Source: Halomonas sp. (GTDB lineage: Bacteria; Pseudomonadota; Gammaproteobacteria; Pseudomonadales; Halomonadaceae). From it: a stretch of DNA of 64,000 bases. Positions within the stretch are counted from its first letter, which is position 1. Each line of letters opens with the position of its first letter. The stretch covers positions 62,001 through 126,000 of the forward strand of contig NZ_JAGOBJ010000008.1 in assembly GCF_017983445.1 (NCBI RefSeq). Direction: 5' to 3'. The position numbers were made by a program, and so were the translations under genes. Shown here in pieces: positions 8,501 to 17,705 of the stretch. A model generated the notes under the pieces. It was given only the letters and a program-made list of their open reading frames with translations. It did not search any database and was not told the origin of the DNA.

Positions 8501-9742
8501 ATGCTTGATCGTTTGCCTTTCCTGGTGGGGCTGCGCTACGTGCGCGCCAAACGCCGGAATCACTTTATTTCATTTATTTCATTAACATCGATGCTGGGGC
8601 TCATGCTGGGGGTGGCGGTGCTCATCCTGGTGTTATCGGTCATGAACGGTTTCGACCATGAGCTGCGCACGCGCATTCTAGGAATGGTGCCGCATACTAA
8701 AATCGAGGCAACTCAAGGAATGGTCGAATGGGAGGCGCTGGCCGACGAGCTGATCCAGCGCGAGCGCGTCATTGGCGCAGCACCTTATGTTGAGCAGCAG
8801 GGCATGTTCTCAGCCGGTGGCCGTAACCAGGGGGCTATGGTCAACGGTATTAACCCGGATTGGGAAGATCAGGTATCCATTATTGGTCAGCATATGCGTC
8901 AAGGTGCGCTTGCCGACCTGGTGCCGGGTGAGTGGAATGTGGTGCTTGGCTCAATGCTGGCACGCCAGTTGGGGGTTGGCGTCGGCGATCGTGTGACGCT
9001 GCTGGTGCCTGAGGCATCGATTACACCGGCGGGTGTTTTTCCGCGTTTAAAGCGCTTTACCGTTAGCGGTATTTTCAGTGTTGGCGCTGATCTGGATGCC
9101 AACCTTGCTTACGCCAATATTGAAGATATGCAAACGCTGGCACGTCTGGGCGATGCGGTAGGTGGCTTACGTCTGGAGCTTAACGATCTGTTTATTGCCG
9201 GCAGTGAAACCCAGGCCATTGTGAATGATTTAGGGCCGGGTTATCGCGGTACTGACTGGACGTCCTCGCATGGCAATCTTTTTCAGGCCATTCAAATGGA
9301 AAAGCGCATGATTGCGCTACTGTTGACCGTCATTGTGGCCGTTGCCGCTTTCAATATCGTGTCTACCCTGGTTATGGTAGTGACCGACAAGCGGGCAGAT
9401 ATTGCGATTTTGCGTACTATTGGCGCCACGCCCCGCTCTATCATGGGTATTTTCATCGTTCAGGGATTAGCCATTGGCCTGATGGGGATTGCCATTGGAG
9501 TGGCCGTGGGCATTTTGCTGGCACTGACGATATCGGATCTGATCGGCTGGTTTGAAGCGACCTTTGGCATTCAGTTCCTGGATGCAGGCGTTTACTTTAT
9601 TAGCGATTTGCCGTCTCGCCTTCAGTGGGACGATGTGCGCGACATCGTATTGGCAGCCTTTGGCCTGACGTTCCTGTCGACGTTATACCCTGCATGGCGC
9701 GCTGCGTGCGTTCAACCAGCGGATGTTCTGCGCTATGAATAA
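8501..9742 (+). CDS. lolC: Lipoprotein-releasing ABC transporter permease (LolC/LolE family)
   Basis: A 413-residue inner-membrane permease of the MacB/FtsX type: one N-terminal membrane segment (about 20-45), a large periplasmic domain, then three C-terminal membrane segments. With LolD it extracts outer-membrane lipoproteins from the inner membrane and passes them to LolA. The start ATG 8501 is set by AAGGAA at 8488-8493; a longer frame from 8453 lacks a good start. The N-terminal FLVGLRYVRAKRRNHFISFIS block is typical, abbreviated here to its RYVRAKRR core. Only one permease is present next to lolD, so it may act as a homodimer (LolF type) or pair with a second permease elsewhere. Confidence 0.92.
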   Translation: MLDRLPFLVGLRYVRAKRRNHFISFISLTSMLGLMLGVAVLILVLSVMNGFDHELRTRILGMVPHTKIEATQGMVEWEALADELIQRERVIGAAPYVEQQGMFSAGGRNQGAMVNGINPDWEDQVSIIGQHMRQGALADLVPGEWNVVLGSMLARQLGVGVGDRVTLLVPEASITPAGVFPRLKRFTVSGIFSVGADLDANLAYANIEDMQTLARLGDAVGGLRLELNDLFIAGSETQAIVNDLGPGYRGTDWTSSHGNLFQAIQMEKRMIALLLTVIVAVAAFNIVSTLVMVVTDKRADIAILRTIGATPRSIMGIFIVQGLAIGLMGIAIGVAVGILLALTISDLIGWFEATFGIQFLDAGVYFISDLPSRLQWDDVRDIVLAAFGLTFLSTLYPAWRAACVQPADVLRYE

Positions 9743-9752
9743 GGATGCCTCT

Positions 9753-10502
9753 ATGTTATCAGCTAAGCCTTCGACGACTTCATCAACAGCTACGTCGCCG
9801 TCATCCGCAGAACCGGCGGTAATGCTCGATTGCCAGGGCCTGACGCGCGTTTATAGTGAAGGGCCACAAGACCTGACCGTGCTGGACAAGCTGGATCTTA
9901 CCGTGCGTGCCGGTGAGCGTGTGGCGATCGTGGGCAGTTCAGGGTCGGGAAAGACCACGCTGCTAAACCTGCTGGGCGGTTTGGATCGGCCAAGCGATGG
10001 CCGCGTAGTGATCGCGGGCGAGCCGCTTTCTGCATTGAACGAGGCGGCCTTAGGTAAGTTTCGTAATCGCTACATTGGCTTTGTTTACCAGTTCCATCAC
10101 TTGCTGGCGGAGTTTACCGCCGTTGAGAATGCGGCTTTACCGCTGATTATCCGCGGGCAGTCGAAAAAAACCGCTGAAAAACGTGCAATGCAGATTCTCG
10201 AGCGAGTCGGGATGAAAGCGCGAGCCGACCATAAACCGGGCGAGCTTTCCGGCGGCGAGCGTCAGCGTGTGGCGATTGCCCGTGCGCTGGTGACCGACCC
10301 AAGCCTTGTACTGATGGATGAACCTACCGGCAACCTGGATCAAACGACCGCCGCGACCATTTTGGCATTGATGGATGAGTTGGCTAAAGAGAGCGCCTGC
10401 GCCTTCGTTATCGTGACCCACGATGTGGGACTGGCAGCGCATCAGGATAGGGTGCTTAAACTGGATGCAGGCAGGCTTATCGAGCAGCCCCGCACGCCTT
10501 AA
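9753..10502 (+). CDS. lolD: Lipoprotein-releasing ABC transporter ATPase LolD
   Basis: A 249-residue ABC ATPase: Walker A GSSGSGKTTL (61-70), Q-loop VYQFHHLL, signature LSGGERQRVAIARAL (165-179), Walker B LVLMDEPTGNLD and an H-loop histidine in VTHD. The FHHLL sequence by the Q-loop is typical of LolD/MacB-class ATPases. Start ATG 9753 is favoured by AAGGA at 9741-9745, overlapping the lolC stop region; ATG 9735 is an alternative. It powers lipoprotein sorting with the upstream permease. The extended Ser/Thr-rich N-terminus (about 20 residues) is longer than in E. coli LolD. Confidence 0.95.
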   Translation: MLSAKPSTTSSTATSPSSAEPAVMLDCQGLTRVYSEGPQDLTVLDKLDLTVRAGERVAIVGSSGSGKTTLLNLLGGLDRPSDGRVVIAGEPLSALNEAALGKFRNRYIGFVYQFHHLLAEFTAVENAALPLIIRGQSKKTAEKRAMQILERVGMKARADHKPGELSGGERQRVAIARALVTDPSLVLMDEPTGNLDQTTAATILALMDELAKESACAFVIVTHDVGLAAHQDRVLKLDAGRLIEQPRTP

Positions 10503-11050
10503 TCGTCGAACTCAGATTCGACACGCGCCCGACGCCGCTGCCTGTTTTGGCGGCGGCGTTTCCAGTTATAGGACACGTGCCAGCGCCAGATAAGGCGAAT
10601 GCCGACATTGGCAACCAGCGCCAGAACAATGGCCGTGACAAGTGACCCGACGACCAAGGCTGGCAAAATATCGTGCATCTGTTCGGCAATCCAGCGCGTT
10701 GAAATGCGCGTTGGAGCCTCGCGTACCGGTGCGCCGAGAATAAAGGTACCCAACCGATAGTTGCAGTAAAAAATAAGCGGCATGGTAAGGGGGTTGGTGA
10801 CCCATACAAGACTTACCGACAGCGCCAGGTTACAGCGGCTCAGTCGTGCACCGACCGCCGCCACCACCATTTGAAAAGGGATGGGCAGCATGGCGCAAAA
10901 CAAGCCAACGCTAAACGCATTGGCAACGCTTCGACGAGTTAAAAGCCACAACCCAGGGTCAGCAATCAGCGGCGCCATAAAGCGCAAAGAACGCTGCTGC
11001 CGTAACATATCGGGTTTAGGCATATAGCGCTGCAGGAAACGGCGCGGCAT
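10499..11050 (-). CDS. DUF2062 membrane protein
   Basis: A 183-residue protein of the DUF2062 family. The marks are RSVANAFSVGLFCAMLPIPFQ, here shortened to the FxVGLFxxxxPIPFQ core, the WVTNPLTM segment, three likely membrane helices (about 43-65, 75-100, 135-158) and a basic C-terminal tail (NWKRRRQNRQRRRAR). Function is unknown. The gene overlaps the lolD stop by 4 bp at its 3' end, in convergent orientation, and is divergent from comEC. DUF2062 genes next to comEC/lolCDE are a common arrangement in this group. Confidence 0.82.
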   Translation of the reverse strand: MPRRFLQRYMPKPDMLRQQRSLRFMAPLIADPGLWLLTRRSVANAFSVGLFCAMLPIPFQMVVAAVGARLSRCNLALSVSLVWVTNPLTMPLIFYCNYRLGTFILGAPVREAPTRISTRWIAEQMHDILPALVVGSLVTAIVLALVANVGIRLIWRWHVSYNWKRRRQNRQRRRARVESEFDD

Positions 11051-11146
11051 GTCAGGTACTCTTGCCTATTAGTGCACCCATTATCCATATAGCGTAGTGC
11101 TTAGGCTATGCCGAGTGTGTGAAGTTCTTATGCCAAGGAGAATCGT

Positions 11147-13414
11147 ATGCCGTTGGGCGTTGCGATACCGGCTGCGTTGGCGGCTCTGTCAGGCGCTATC
11201 ATCGCTGGGTTAAGCGACATGACAGGGCTTATTAATCCCTTTGTAGGCGTTGGTTTGCTGGCTGCGTTGTTGTTAATGGTCTGGCGGCCTCAAGCGGCTA
11301 TAGGGTTATTGATCGGTGGTTGGGTTTTTGTAGGCATTCATCAGGAGTGGGCCAGCCGACTGCCGGCTGGGCTCAATGGTGAAGATGTCGTTGTGGATGC
11401 AGCGTTGCTTAGCGTCACCGCATCCGGTGGCTCCCAGCGGCTGCTGCTAAGCATCAAGACATGCGACGCGCCCAGTGATGCGCCTTCTTGCCATGCGCTG
11501 CAAAAAGTACGTGTCACGGCGTATGGCGATAGCGTTTATCAAGCCGGAGAGCAGTGGCGCATGACGCTGCGCCTGCGGCCCCCCAGCGGTTTTGCTAATC
11601 CTGATGTCTTCGATTTTGAGCAGTGGCTGTGGCGAGAGGGTATTCACGCAACGGGCTACGTGCGTCAGGAACCGGCAGCGGTAAAGCTGGCTGACGCAGG
11701 CTTTTCTGTTCGCCGCATGGCGCTGGATGTATTGGATAGCCAGCCGCTGAGCGAGCGGACGCGGCGTTGGCTGGCCGCCTTGACGCTGGGTGAGGGCGAC
11801 CGGTTGACCCAGGATGACTGGGCGTTGCTCAACGCCACGGGCACTACCCACTTAGTGGTGATTTCAGGTTTACACGTTGGTCTGGTGGCCGGATTTGCGC
11901 TACTCCTGGCGAGAATGGCGTCACGGTTAATTACCCCTACCAACTGGAGGATGCGCGTTTGGCCGTGGTGGGCAGCGGCGATTGTTACCATAGGATATGC
12001 CTCATTGGCAGGCTTGGCACCCCCGGCAATGCGGGCAATGGTGATGGCGCTGGTGGGCCTCTGGGTGCTTAGCGGACGGCACGCGCCGGGCGCTTGGCAG
12101 GCCTGGTGGCTGGCGCTTGGGTTGGTTATTGTGATTGATCCGCTGTCATTATGGCGTCCTGGACTCTGGCTTTCATTTCTGGCGGTTGGCTGGCTGATTA
12201 TTATCTGGCAAGGACGCTCGCGCCCGCGTGGCGTTAAAGGCTGGTGCTGGGCGCTGCTGCGCTCACAGTTGTTGCTGGCCCCACTAATGGCGGCTGCCGT
12301 TCTTATTGCCTTTGAACGTATCGCCCCTGCGTCGCCACTCATCAATTTAATCGCCGTGCCCTGGGTCAGTTCTGTGATGGTGCCTTTGGCGCTGTTGGGT
12401 TGGATATTCTCTCCATTCCCCTTGCTTGGCACCGGCGTCTGGTGGCTTTTTGAGCAGTCGCTGGGCATTTTTTACGCTTTGCTCACCCAGGTGGTGCAGC
12501 TATGGCCACTATGGGAACCTGACCAGGCACTCATCTATCCCTTAAGCGGTGTGCTTTTATGGCTGGCGCTGTGCTGGGGGCTGCCGAGTGTGCCTCCTTG
12601 GTTAAGAGGCGGGGCAGTGCTGCTCACGGTGTTGCTTCCCTGGTGGTTGCCTCAGGAGCCGATGCCCAAAGGCAAGCTGCGTGTGACCGTACACGACGTG
12701 GGCCAGGGCCAGCTAGTTGAAATGCGCAGCCAGCACTACCGCCTGCTTTACGATACCGGCCCGCGTTTCCAGGCAGGCTTTATGCCGTTACAAACGCTTT
12801 GGTCGCCTAACCAGCATTTTGATCAAGTGATCGTAAGCCATGCCGATATCGACCATGCCGGGGGAATTGGAGCACTGCTTGAAGACCACAGCGTGGCGCA
12901 CTGGCAGGCGCCAGTCGGCGAATCATTACCGGTAACGGCCACTGCCTGCGAGCGCGGGCAAGTCTGGCAGCGTGATGGCATAACCTATCGATTTTTATGG
13001 CCACCCGCCGGGCCTAATACTTACTCCGCCAATGACCGCTCATGCGTGCTGGAAGTTAGCGTAGGTGAAAAACGGCTGTTAATCACCGGGGATGTCAGTC
13101 GTGATATCGAACGGCGCTTTCTGCGCGATGTTGATTTACCCGTCAGCGTATTGGTGGCGGGGCATCACGGTAGCCGCACCAGTTCCGGCGTTCAGTTTGT
13201 TCAGCATACTGCGCCCGACCACGCTATTTTTAGTGCTGGACGTAACAATCCTTTCCAGCATCCGGTGGATGATGTGGTACGGCGTTTTCGAAAACAGGGC
13301 AGCTGCCTGTGGAATACGGGGCACGACGGTGCGCTGCGCTTTTGGCTGAAAAAAGACCATCCTGTGATTATCACACCCATGCGCCCGCAACCGGATAGCG
13401 CTAAGCAGTGTTGA
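11147..13414 (+). CDS. comEC: DNA internalisation protein ComEC/Rec2
   Basis: A 755-residue polytopic membrane protein that forms the inner-membrane channel for single-stranded DNA uptake in natural transformation. Order: N-terminal membrane helices, an OB-fold-like soluble part (about 85-170), the competence domain with GTTHLVVISGLHVGLVAG (about 231-247) and a long helix array, and a C-terminal metallo-beta-lactamase-like domain starting near residue 510 (VHDVGQGQ) with the metal motif SHADIDHAGG and later GHHGSRTSS. All key parts are intact, so uptake potential is retained if pilus and ComEA genes exist elsewhere. The start has AAGGAG upstream. msbA follows after 56 bp. Confidence 0.95.
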   Translation: MPLGVAIPAALAALSGAIIAGLSDMTGLINPFVGVGLLAALLLMVWRPQAAIGLLIGGWVFVGIHQEWASRLPAGLNGEDVVVDAALLSVTASGGSQRLLLSIKTCDAPSDAPSCHALQKVRVTAYGDSVYQAGEQWRMTLRLRPPSGFANPDVFDFEQWLWREGIHATGYVRQEPAAVKLADAGFSVRRMALDVLDSQPLSERTRRWLAALTLGEGDRLTQDDWALLNATGTTHLVVISGLHVGLVAGFALLLARMASRLITPTNWRMRVWPWWAAAIVTIGYASLAGLAPPAMRAMVMALVGLWVLSGRHAPGAWQAWWLALGLVIVIDPLSLWRPGLWLSFLAVGWLIIIWQGRSRPRGVKGWCWALLRSQLLLAPLMAAAVLIAFERIAPASPLINLIAVPWVSSVMVPLALLGWIFSPFPLLGTGVWWLFEQSLGIFYALLTQVVQLWPLWEPDQALIYPLSGVLLWLALCWGLPSVPPWLRGGAVLLTVLLPWWLPQEPMPKGKLRVTVHDVGQGQLVEMRSQHYRLLYDTGPRFQAGFMPLQTLWSPNQHFDQVIVSHADIDHAGGIGALLEDHSVAHWQAPVGESLPVTATACERGQVWQRDGITYRFLWPPAGPNTYSANDRSCVLEVSVGEKRLLITGDVSRDIERRFLRDVDLPVSVLVAGHHGSRTSSGVQFVQHTAPDHAIFSAGRNNPFQHPVDDVVRRFRKQGSCLWNTGHDGALRFWLKKDHPVIITPMRPQPDSAKQC

Positions 13415-13470
13415 TGCGCCTCGCCATAAGGTAGAATTCAGCGCATTGCACACTATTGCCAGGAGCGCGT

Positions 13471-15207
13471 GTGACTGATTCAGGTTGGGTTCTCTATAAA
13501 CGGCTGCTTAGCTATGTAAAACCGCATTGGCGAGCATTCGCTTTAGCGGTCGTCGGGTTTGTGATTTACGCCGCATCTAGTACGGCACTGGCGGAAATGA
13601 TGAAACGCCTTATTGACGGTATTCAAAATCCAGATGCGGCGTTTCGGCTATTTTTGCCACTGTTTGTCGTTTTGATGTTTGCCTCGCGCGGGGTGGGTAC
13701 TTTCTTGAGTACCTATTACATGGCGTATGTAGGGCGCTATGTGATTCACACGCTGCGCTGCGACGTATTTGCTCACTTGCTGCATCTGCCAGGGCGTTTT
13801 TTTGATCAACACTCAAGCGGTCATCTTGTTTCAAGGGTGACGTACCATGTCGAGCAAGTGGCGGGCGCGGCAACCAATGCCGTCACCGTTATTCTGCGCG
13901 AAGGTCTATTTGTAGTGGGATTAATTGGCTATCTGTTCTGGACGAACTGGATGCTCACGCTGCTGTTTTTAGGCGTTACGCCGGTCATCGCCGCGGTTGT
14001 AAGCTATGTAAGCAAACGCTTTCGGAGTATCTCCAAGCGAATTCAAAGCTCAATGGGCGACGTCACGCATGTTGCTTCAGAAGGTTTGTCGGGTTATCGG
14101 GTGGTGCGCACCCACGGTGCGGAAGATTACGAGAAGCAGCGGTTTAAAAGCGTAAGCGAAGAAAACCGCAGGCAGAGCATGAAGGAGGCGAAAACGCGTG
14201 CGATAAGCTCGCCGGTCATTCTGATGCTGGTCGCCATCTCCATGGCGCTGCTGGTCTGGTTGGCCATGTCACCAGCATTGATGGCCAATATGACACCGGG
14301 TGAATTTGTAGCATTTATCACGGCTGCCGCCCTGATGATCAAGCCAGTACGTCAGCTCACCGAAATTAATAGCGATATTCAGAAAGGGATTGCCGCAGCC
14401 TCTGAACTGTTTGGGCTGATGGATTTGGCGCCCGAACAGGATACAGGCACACGTATACCTGGGCGTCTGCGCGGTGAATTGGCGCTTGAGAACGTCAGCT
14501 TCCGCTATGCAGATGAGCAGCCAGGCGTGCTCCATGATATCAATTTACACGTTGTGCCAGGCGAGCTGGTAGCGATCGTTGGCCGCTCAGGCAGCGGTAA
14601 ATCGACATTGGTCAGTCTGTTGCCGCGTTTTTATCGTCTCAATGAAGGGCGCATTCTGATTGACGGCGTAAATATTGATGAGTACGCGTTAGGCCCCCTT
14701 CGCCAGCAGATTGGCCTGGTCTCACAGCAGGTAACGCTGTTTAACGCCACCATTGCCGATAATATTGCCTATGGCGTATCAAATCCTGATCGCCAGGCTA
14801 TCGAAGCGGCCGCAAAGGCTGCTTATGCCAGTGAATATATCGAAAAGCTTCCCCAAGGTTATGAAACCGTGGTGGGGGAAAACGGCGTCATGCTGTCTGG
14901 CGGCCAGCGTCAGCGTCTGGCGATTGCCCGAGCAATATTCAAAGATAGCCCGATACTGATTTTGGACGAGGCTACTTCGGCGCTCGATACCGAGTCCGAG
15001 CGGTATATTCAAAAAGCCTTGGAGCATGTGTGTAAAGGGCGTACCACGCTGGTAATCGCCCATCGGCTGTCAACGATTGAGCGCGCCGACCGTATTCTGG
15101 TCATGGATCAAGGGCGGATCATTGAACAGGGTACCCATCAGGCGTTGTTGGACGCGGGTGGCGCCTATTCGGCCCTGCATCAATTGCAGTTTCAGGAAGC
15201 GCCATGA
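13471..15207 (+). CDS. msbA: Lipid A export ABC transporter MsbA
   Basis: A 578-residue half transporter that flips core-lipid A across the inner membrane. Six membrane helices lie in the first 310 residues; the nucleotide-binding domain has Walker A GRSGSGKST (about 371-379), signature LSGGQRQRLAIARA and Walker B ILILDEATSALD. The start is GTG 13471, set by AGGAG at 13461-13465; the open frame extends to TTG 13456 but that lacks support. The stop overlaps the lpxK start by 4 bp, as in E. coli msbA-lpxK, which supports the lipid A role over other ABC exporters. Confidence 0.95.
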   Translation: MTDSGWVLYKRLLSYVKPHWRAFALAVVGFVIYAASSTALAEMMKRLIDGIQNPDAAFRLFLPLFVVLMFASRGVGTFLSTYYMAYVGRYVIHTLRCDVFAHLLHLPGRFFDQHSSGHLVSRVTYHVEQVAGAATNAVTVILREGLFVVGLIGYLFWTNWMLTLLFLGVTPVIAAVVSYVSKRFRSISKRIQSSMGDVTHVASEGLSGYRVVRTHGAEDYEKQRFKSVSEENRRQSMKEAKTRAISSPVILMLVAISMALLVWLAMSPALMANMTPGEFVAFITAAALMIKPVRQLTEINSDIQKGIAAASELFGLMDLAPEQDTGTRIPGRLRGELALENVSFRYADEQPGVLHDINLHVVPGELVAIVGRSGSGKSTLVSLLPRFYRLNEGRILIDGVNIDEYALGPLRQQIGLVSQQVTLFNATIADNIAYGVSNPDRQAIEAAAKAAYASEYIEKLPQGYETVVGENGVMLSGGQRQRLAIARAIFKDSPILILDEATSALDTESERYIQKALEHVCKGRTTLVIAHRLSTIERADRILVMDQGRIIEQGTHQALLDAGGAYSALHQLQFQEAP

Positions 15208-16199
15208 CGCTAGCCCAACGCTGGCTTGAAGGGGGCTATCATAATAGCCCTTGGCTTATTCCGTTACGCCCCTTGGGGGCGCTTTATCGGTACATCATGA
15301 CGCGTCGTGAAGCCGCGTATGCCAGTGGCAAAAAGGCCCGCTGGCGAGCGCCGGTACCGGTGATCGTGGTAGGAAATATCACGCTGGGCGGGACGGGTAA
15401 GTCGCCTTTGGTCGCCTGGTTAGGCCGCTGGTTGGTGGAACAAGGCTGGTCGCCGGGCATCGTGACCCGCGGCTATGGGGGGAGCGCTGAGCACTACCCG
15501 CTTCACGTTACATCAACTACTGACCCGGCCCAAAGCGGTGATGAGCCGGTCATGCTTGCCCAGCAAACTGCGCTGCCTGTCGTTGCAGACCCAAGGCGTG
15601 CCCGCGGCACGCAGGCGCTTGTGGATATCGGCTGCGATATAATTCTAAGCGATGACGGCTTGCAGCATCTGGCGCTTGAGCGCGATATAGAGCTTGTGGT
15701 GATTGATGGCGCACGAGGCCTGGGCAACCAGCGCTGCCTGCCCGCAGGGCCGCTACGTGAATCGCCTCGCCGTTTAGCGCGGGTTGATGGCGTGATTGTA
15801 AATGGTGAAATGCGCCACTCGCTGCCAATTGATGCGACTTCAATGCAGTTGATGCCAGTCGCTTGGCGGCGCCTGAAAGATGGTGAGCGTTTTCCGCTAT
15901 CCCCGTTACCTTTTAGCCTGCCTGTGTATGGCGTTGCCGGCATTGGCAACCCGGAGCGGTTTTTTACCACGCTGCGCGACTTGGGTGTGGACGGCGAGAT
16001 GCTGGCGCTTGCAGATCACCAGCGCTTTAATGAGGCTATATTTTCCCCTGCTAAGCAGCGTCCCGTGATCATGACCGCGAAAGATGCGGTGAAATGTAAA
16101 GATATTGCCCCGGGCAATAGCTGGGTATTAGAAGTGGAAGCTACGCTTCCGCTAGAATTTGAACATTGGCTGACAGCCAAACTGTCGGCTTTATCCTGA
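15204..16199 (+). CDS. lpxK: Tetraacyldisaccharide 4'-kinase LpxK
   Basis: A 331-residue membrane-associated kinase that phosphorylates the 4' position of the lipid A disaccharide. The P-loop is GNITLGGTGKSPLVAWL (about 52-68), followed by RGYGG, the GDEPVMLA motif and SDDGLQHLAL, all family signatures. An N-terminal hydrophobic and basic region mediates membrane association. Translationally coupled to msbA (ATGA overlap) and followed by a Trm112-like gene and kdsB: an LPS assembly operon. Confidence 0.96.
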   Translation: MTLAQRWLEGGYHNSPWLIPLRPLGALYRYIMTRREAAYASGKKARWRAPVPVIVVGNITLGGTGKSPLVAWLGRWLVEQGWSPGIVTRGYGGSAEHYPLHVTSTTDPAQSGDEPVMLAQQTALPVVADPRRARGTQALVDIGCDIILSDDGLQHLALERDIELVVIDGARGLGNQRCLPAGPLRESPRRLARVDGVIVNGEMRHSLPIDATSMQLMPVAWRRLKDGERFPLSPLPFSLPVYGVAGIGNPERFFTTLRDLGVDGEMLALADHQRFNEAIFSPAKQRPVIMTAKDAVKCKDIAPGNSWVLEVEATLPLEFEHWLTAKLSALS

Positions 16200-16212
16200 A
16201 GGGGATACACGC

Positions 16213-16422
16213 ATGGATAAGGAACTGCTGGCGATGCTGGTCTGCCCGTTATGCAACGGCAAACTGAAATACGACCGCGAGTCGCAAGAGCTGCGTTGCC
16301 ATTACGATGGTCTGGCTTACCCGATACAGGAAGGTATTCCCGTGATGCTGCCTGAAGAAGCCCGGGTAATGGATGCAGATGAAAAGCTGCCAGCCTCACC
16401 AGGACGTACGGGAGATATTTAA
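16213..16422 (+). CDS. Trm112 family zinc-ribbon protein (YcaR-like)
   Basis: A 69-residue protein with Cys11-x2-Cys14 ([10 protein letters not shown]) and Cys29, and [18 protein letters not shown], typical of bacterial Trm112-like proteins (UPF0434, E. coli YcaR). In eukaryotes and archaea Trm112 activates methyltransferases; the bacterial role is not established. It sits between lpxK and kdsB, as ycaR does in E. coli, and overlaps the kdsB start by 1 bp (TAATG). Confidence 0.9.
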   Translation: MDKELLAMLVCPLCNGKLKYDRESQELRCHYDGLAYPIQEGIPVMLPEEARVMDADEKLPASPGRTGDI

Positions 16423-17192
16423 TGGCGTTTCCCTCGTTCACGGCCATTGTGCCAGCGCGCTTTGGATCGACCCGTCTGCCGGGTAAGCCGCTGCTCGACA
16501 TTGCCGGTGAGCCGATGGTTGCTCACGTATGGCGGCGCGCCTGTCAAAGTCAGGCAAGCCGTGTGGTCATTGCCACCGATGATGCCCGCATTCGTGATGC
16601 GATGCTTGCCTACGGAGCGGAAGTCGTCATGACCCGCGCGGATCATGCTTCGGGCACTGACAGGCTGGCTGAAGTTTCCCAACTCCTGGCATTGCATGAC
16701 GATGAGCTAGTGGTGAACGTGCAGGGCGACGAGCCGCTGATCCCCCCTGTATTGATTGACCAGGTAGCGTTACGCTTGGCTGAGGATGCCGAGGCATCTA
16801 TCGCTACGTTGGCTGAACCGATCAACGATGTCGATTCGCTGTTTAATCCCAACGTGGTTAAAGTGGTGCGCTCCCTGCAGGGCCGGGCGCTGTATTTCTC
16901 CCGGGCACCGATCCCCTGGGATCGTGAGCAGTTCAAGCAACCGCCTGCGCTGCTTGAAACGGATGCATGGCTACGCCATATCGGGATTTACGCTTATCGG
17001 GCAGGCTTTTTAGTCGCTTACCGTGACTGGCCAGTATCAGCGCTTGAGCAGTTAGAACAATTAGAGCAATTGCGTGCGCTACACAATGGCCATCTGATCC
17101 AGGTTGCACTGGCTTGCGAGGTCAATCCTGCCGGAGTCGATACTCAGGAAGATCTGGAGCGCGTACGCGCTTTGTTAACGCCTAGTGATTAA
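16422..17192 (+). CDS. kdsB: 3-deoxy-manno-octulosonate cytidylyltransferase KdsB
   Basis: A 256-residue cytidylyltransferase that makes CMP-Kdo for the LPS inner core. The nucleotide-binding start [35 protein letters not shown] and SRAPIPWDR motifs are all visible. The C-terminal [12 protein letters not shown] stretch comes from three near-identical 9-bp codon triplets, matching the helix seen in the family. Coupled to the Trm112-like gene and part of the LPS operon. Confidence 0.97.
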   Translation: MAFPSFTAIVPARFGSTRLPGKPLLDIAGEPMVAHVWRRACQSQASRVVIATDDARIRDAMLAYGAEVVMTRADHASGTDRLAEVSQLLALHDDELVVNVQGDEPLIPPVLIDQVALRLAEDAEASIATLAEPINDVDSLFNPNVVKVVRSLQGRALYFSRAPIPWDREQFKQPPALLETDAWLRHIGIYAYRAGFLVAYRDWPVSALEQLEQLEQLRALHNGHLIQVALACEVNPAGVDTQEDLERVRALLTPSD

Positions 17193-17234
17193 GACGCTTT
17201 TTTTAAAGACTCTCAACGTACAAGGAAGCGCTGT

Positions 17235-17705
17235 GTGACGCGGGTACTGTTTGTTTGTTTAGGCAATATTTGCCGTTCGCCCACCGCCGAAGGCGTTTTC
17301 CGACACGCGTTGGAAAACGCGGGTATGGGCGAGCAGGTAGTGATCGACTCTTGCGGGGTAGGCAGCTGGCATGTGGGTAAAGCGCCTGATCAGCGGGCAC
17401 AGGCGGCGGTTAAGCGCCGGGGCATCGATTTGAGCCAGTTATGCGCTCGTCAGTTAACGGCCAGTGATTTTTTAGACTTCGATTATGTGTTGGCGATGGA
17501 TAACGCTAACCTTCAGGCAATACACGCCTTGAAGCCTGCCGAAAGCCAGGCGCATGTGGGGCTTTTCCTGGACTTCTCGGGTGCGTCAGGTTCAGAAGTG
17601 CCAGACCCTTATTACGGTGGTGACCAGGGATTTGAGGACGTGCTGGATATGATTGAAGCCGCATCGCATGGTTTGATTCAACATTTAAAAAGTGACTCTA
17701 GGTGA
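17235..17705 (+). CDS. Low-molecular-weight protein tyrosine phosphatase
   Basis: A 156-residue LMW-PTP. The P-loop C-x5-R is Cys8-LGNIC-Arg14-S, and the general acid is Asp124 in VPDPYYGG. Family members (Wzb, Etp) often control capsule or exopolysaccharide kinases, but no such kinase is near. It starts at GTG with AAGGA upstream and its stop overlaps the murB start by 4 bp, so it belongs to the kdsB-murB operon. This kdsB-LMW-PTP-murB order is common in Pseudomonas relatives. Confidence 0.93.
   Translation: MTRVLFVCLGNICRSPTAEGVFRHALENAGMGEQVVIDSCGVGSWHVGKAPDQRAQAAVKRRGIDLSQLCARQLTASDFLDFDYVLAMDNANLQAIHALKPAESQAHVGLFLDFSGASGSEVPDPYYGGDQGFEDVLDMIEAASHGLIQHLKSDSR

Noticed and set aside
11665-12468. 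267-residue minus-strand frame inside comEC
   Set aside because: Antisense to ComEC with intact motifs; translation is low complexity and has no recognisable domain.
17045-17075. Triplicated 9-bp EQL unit in kdsB as a mutational repeat
   Set aside because: The [10 protein letters not shown] helix matches what is normal at this place in the KdsB family, so it is ordinary protein sequence.
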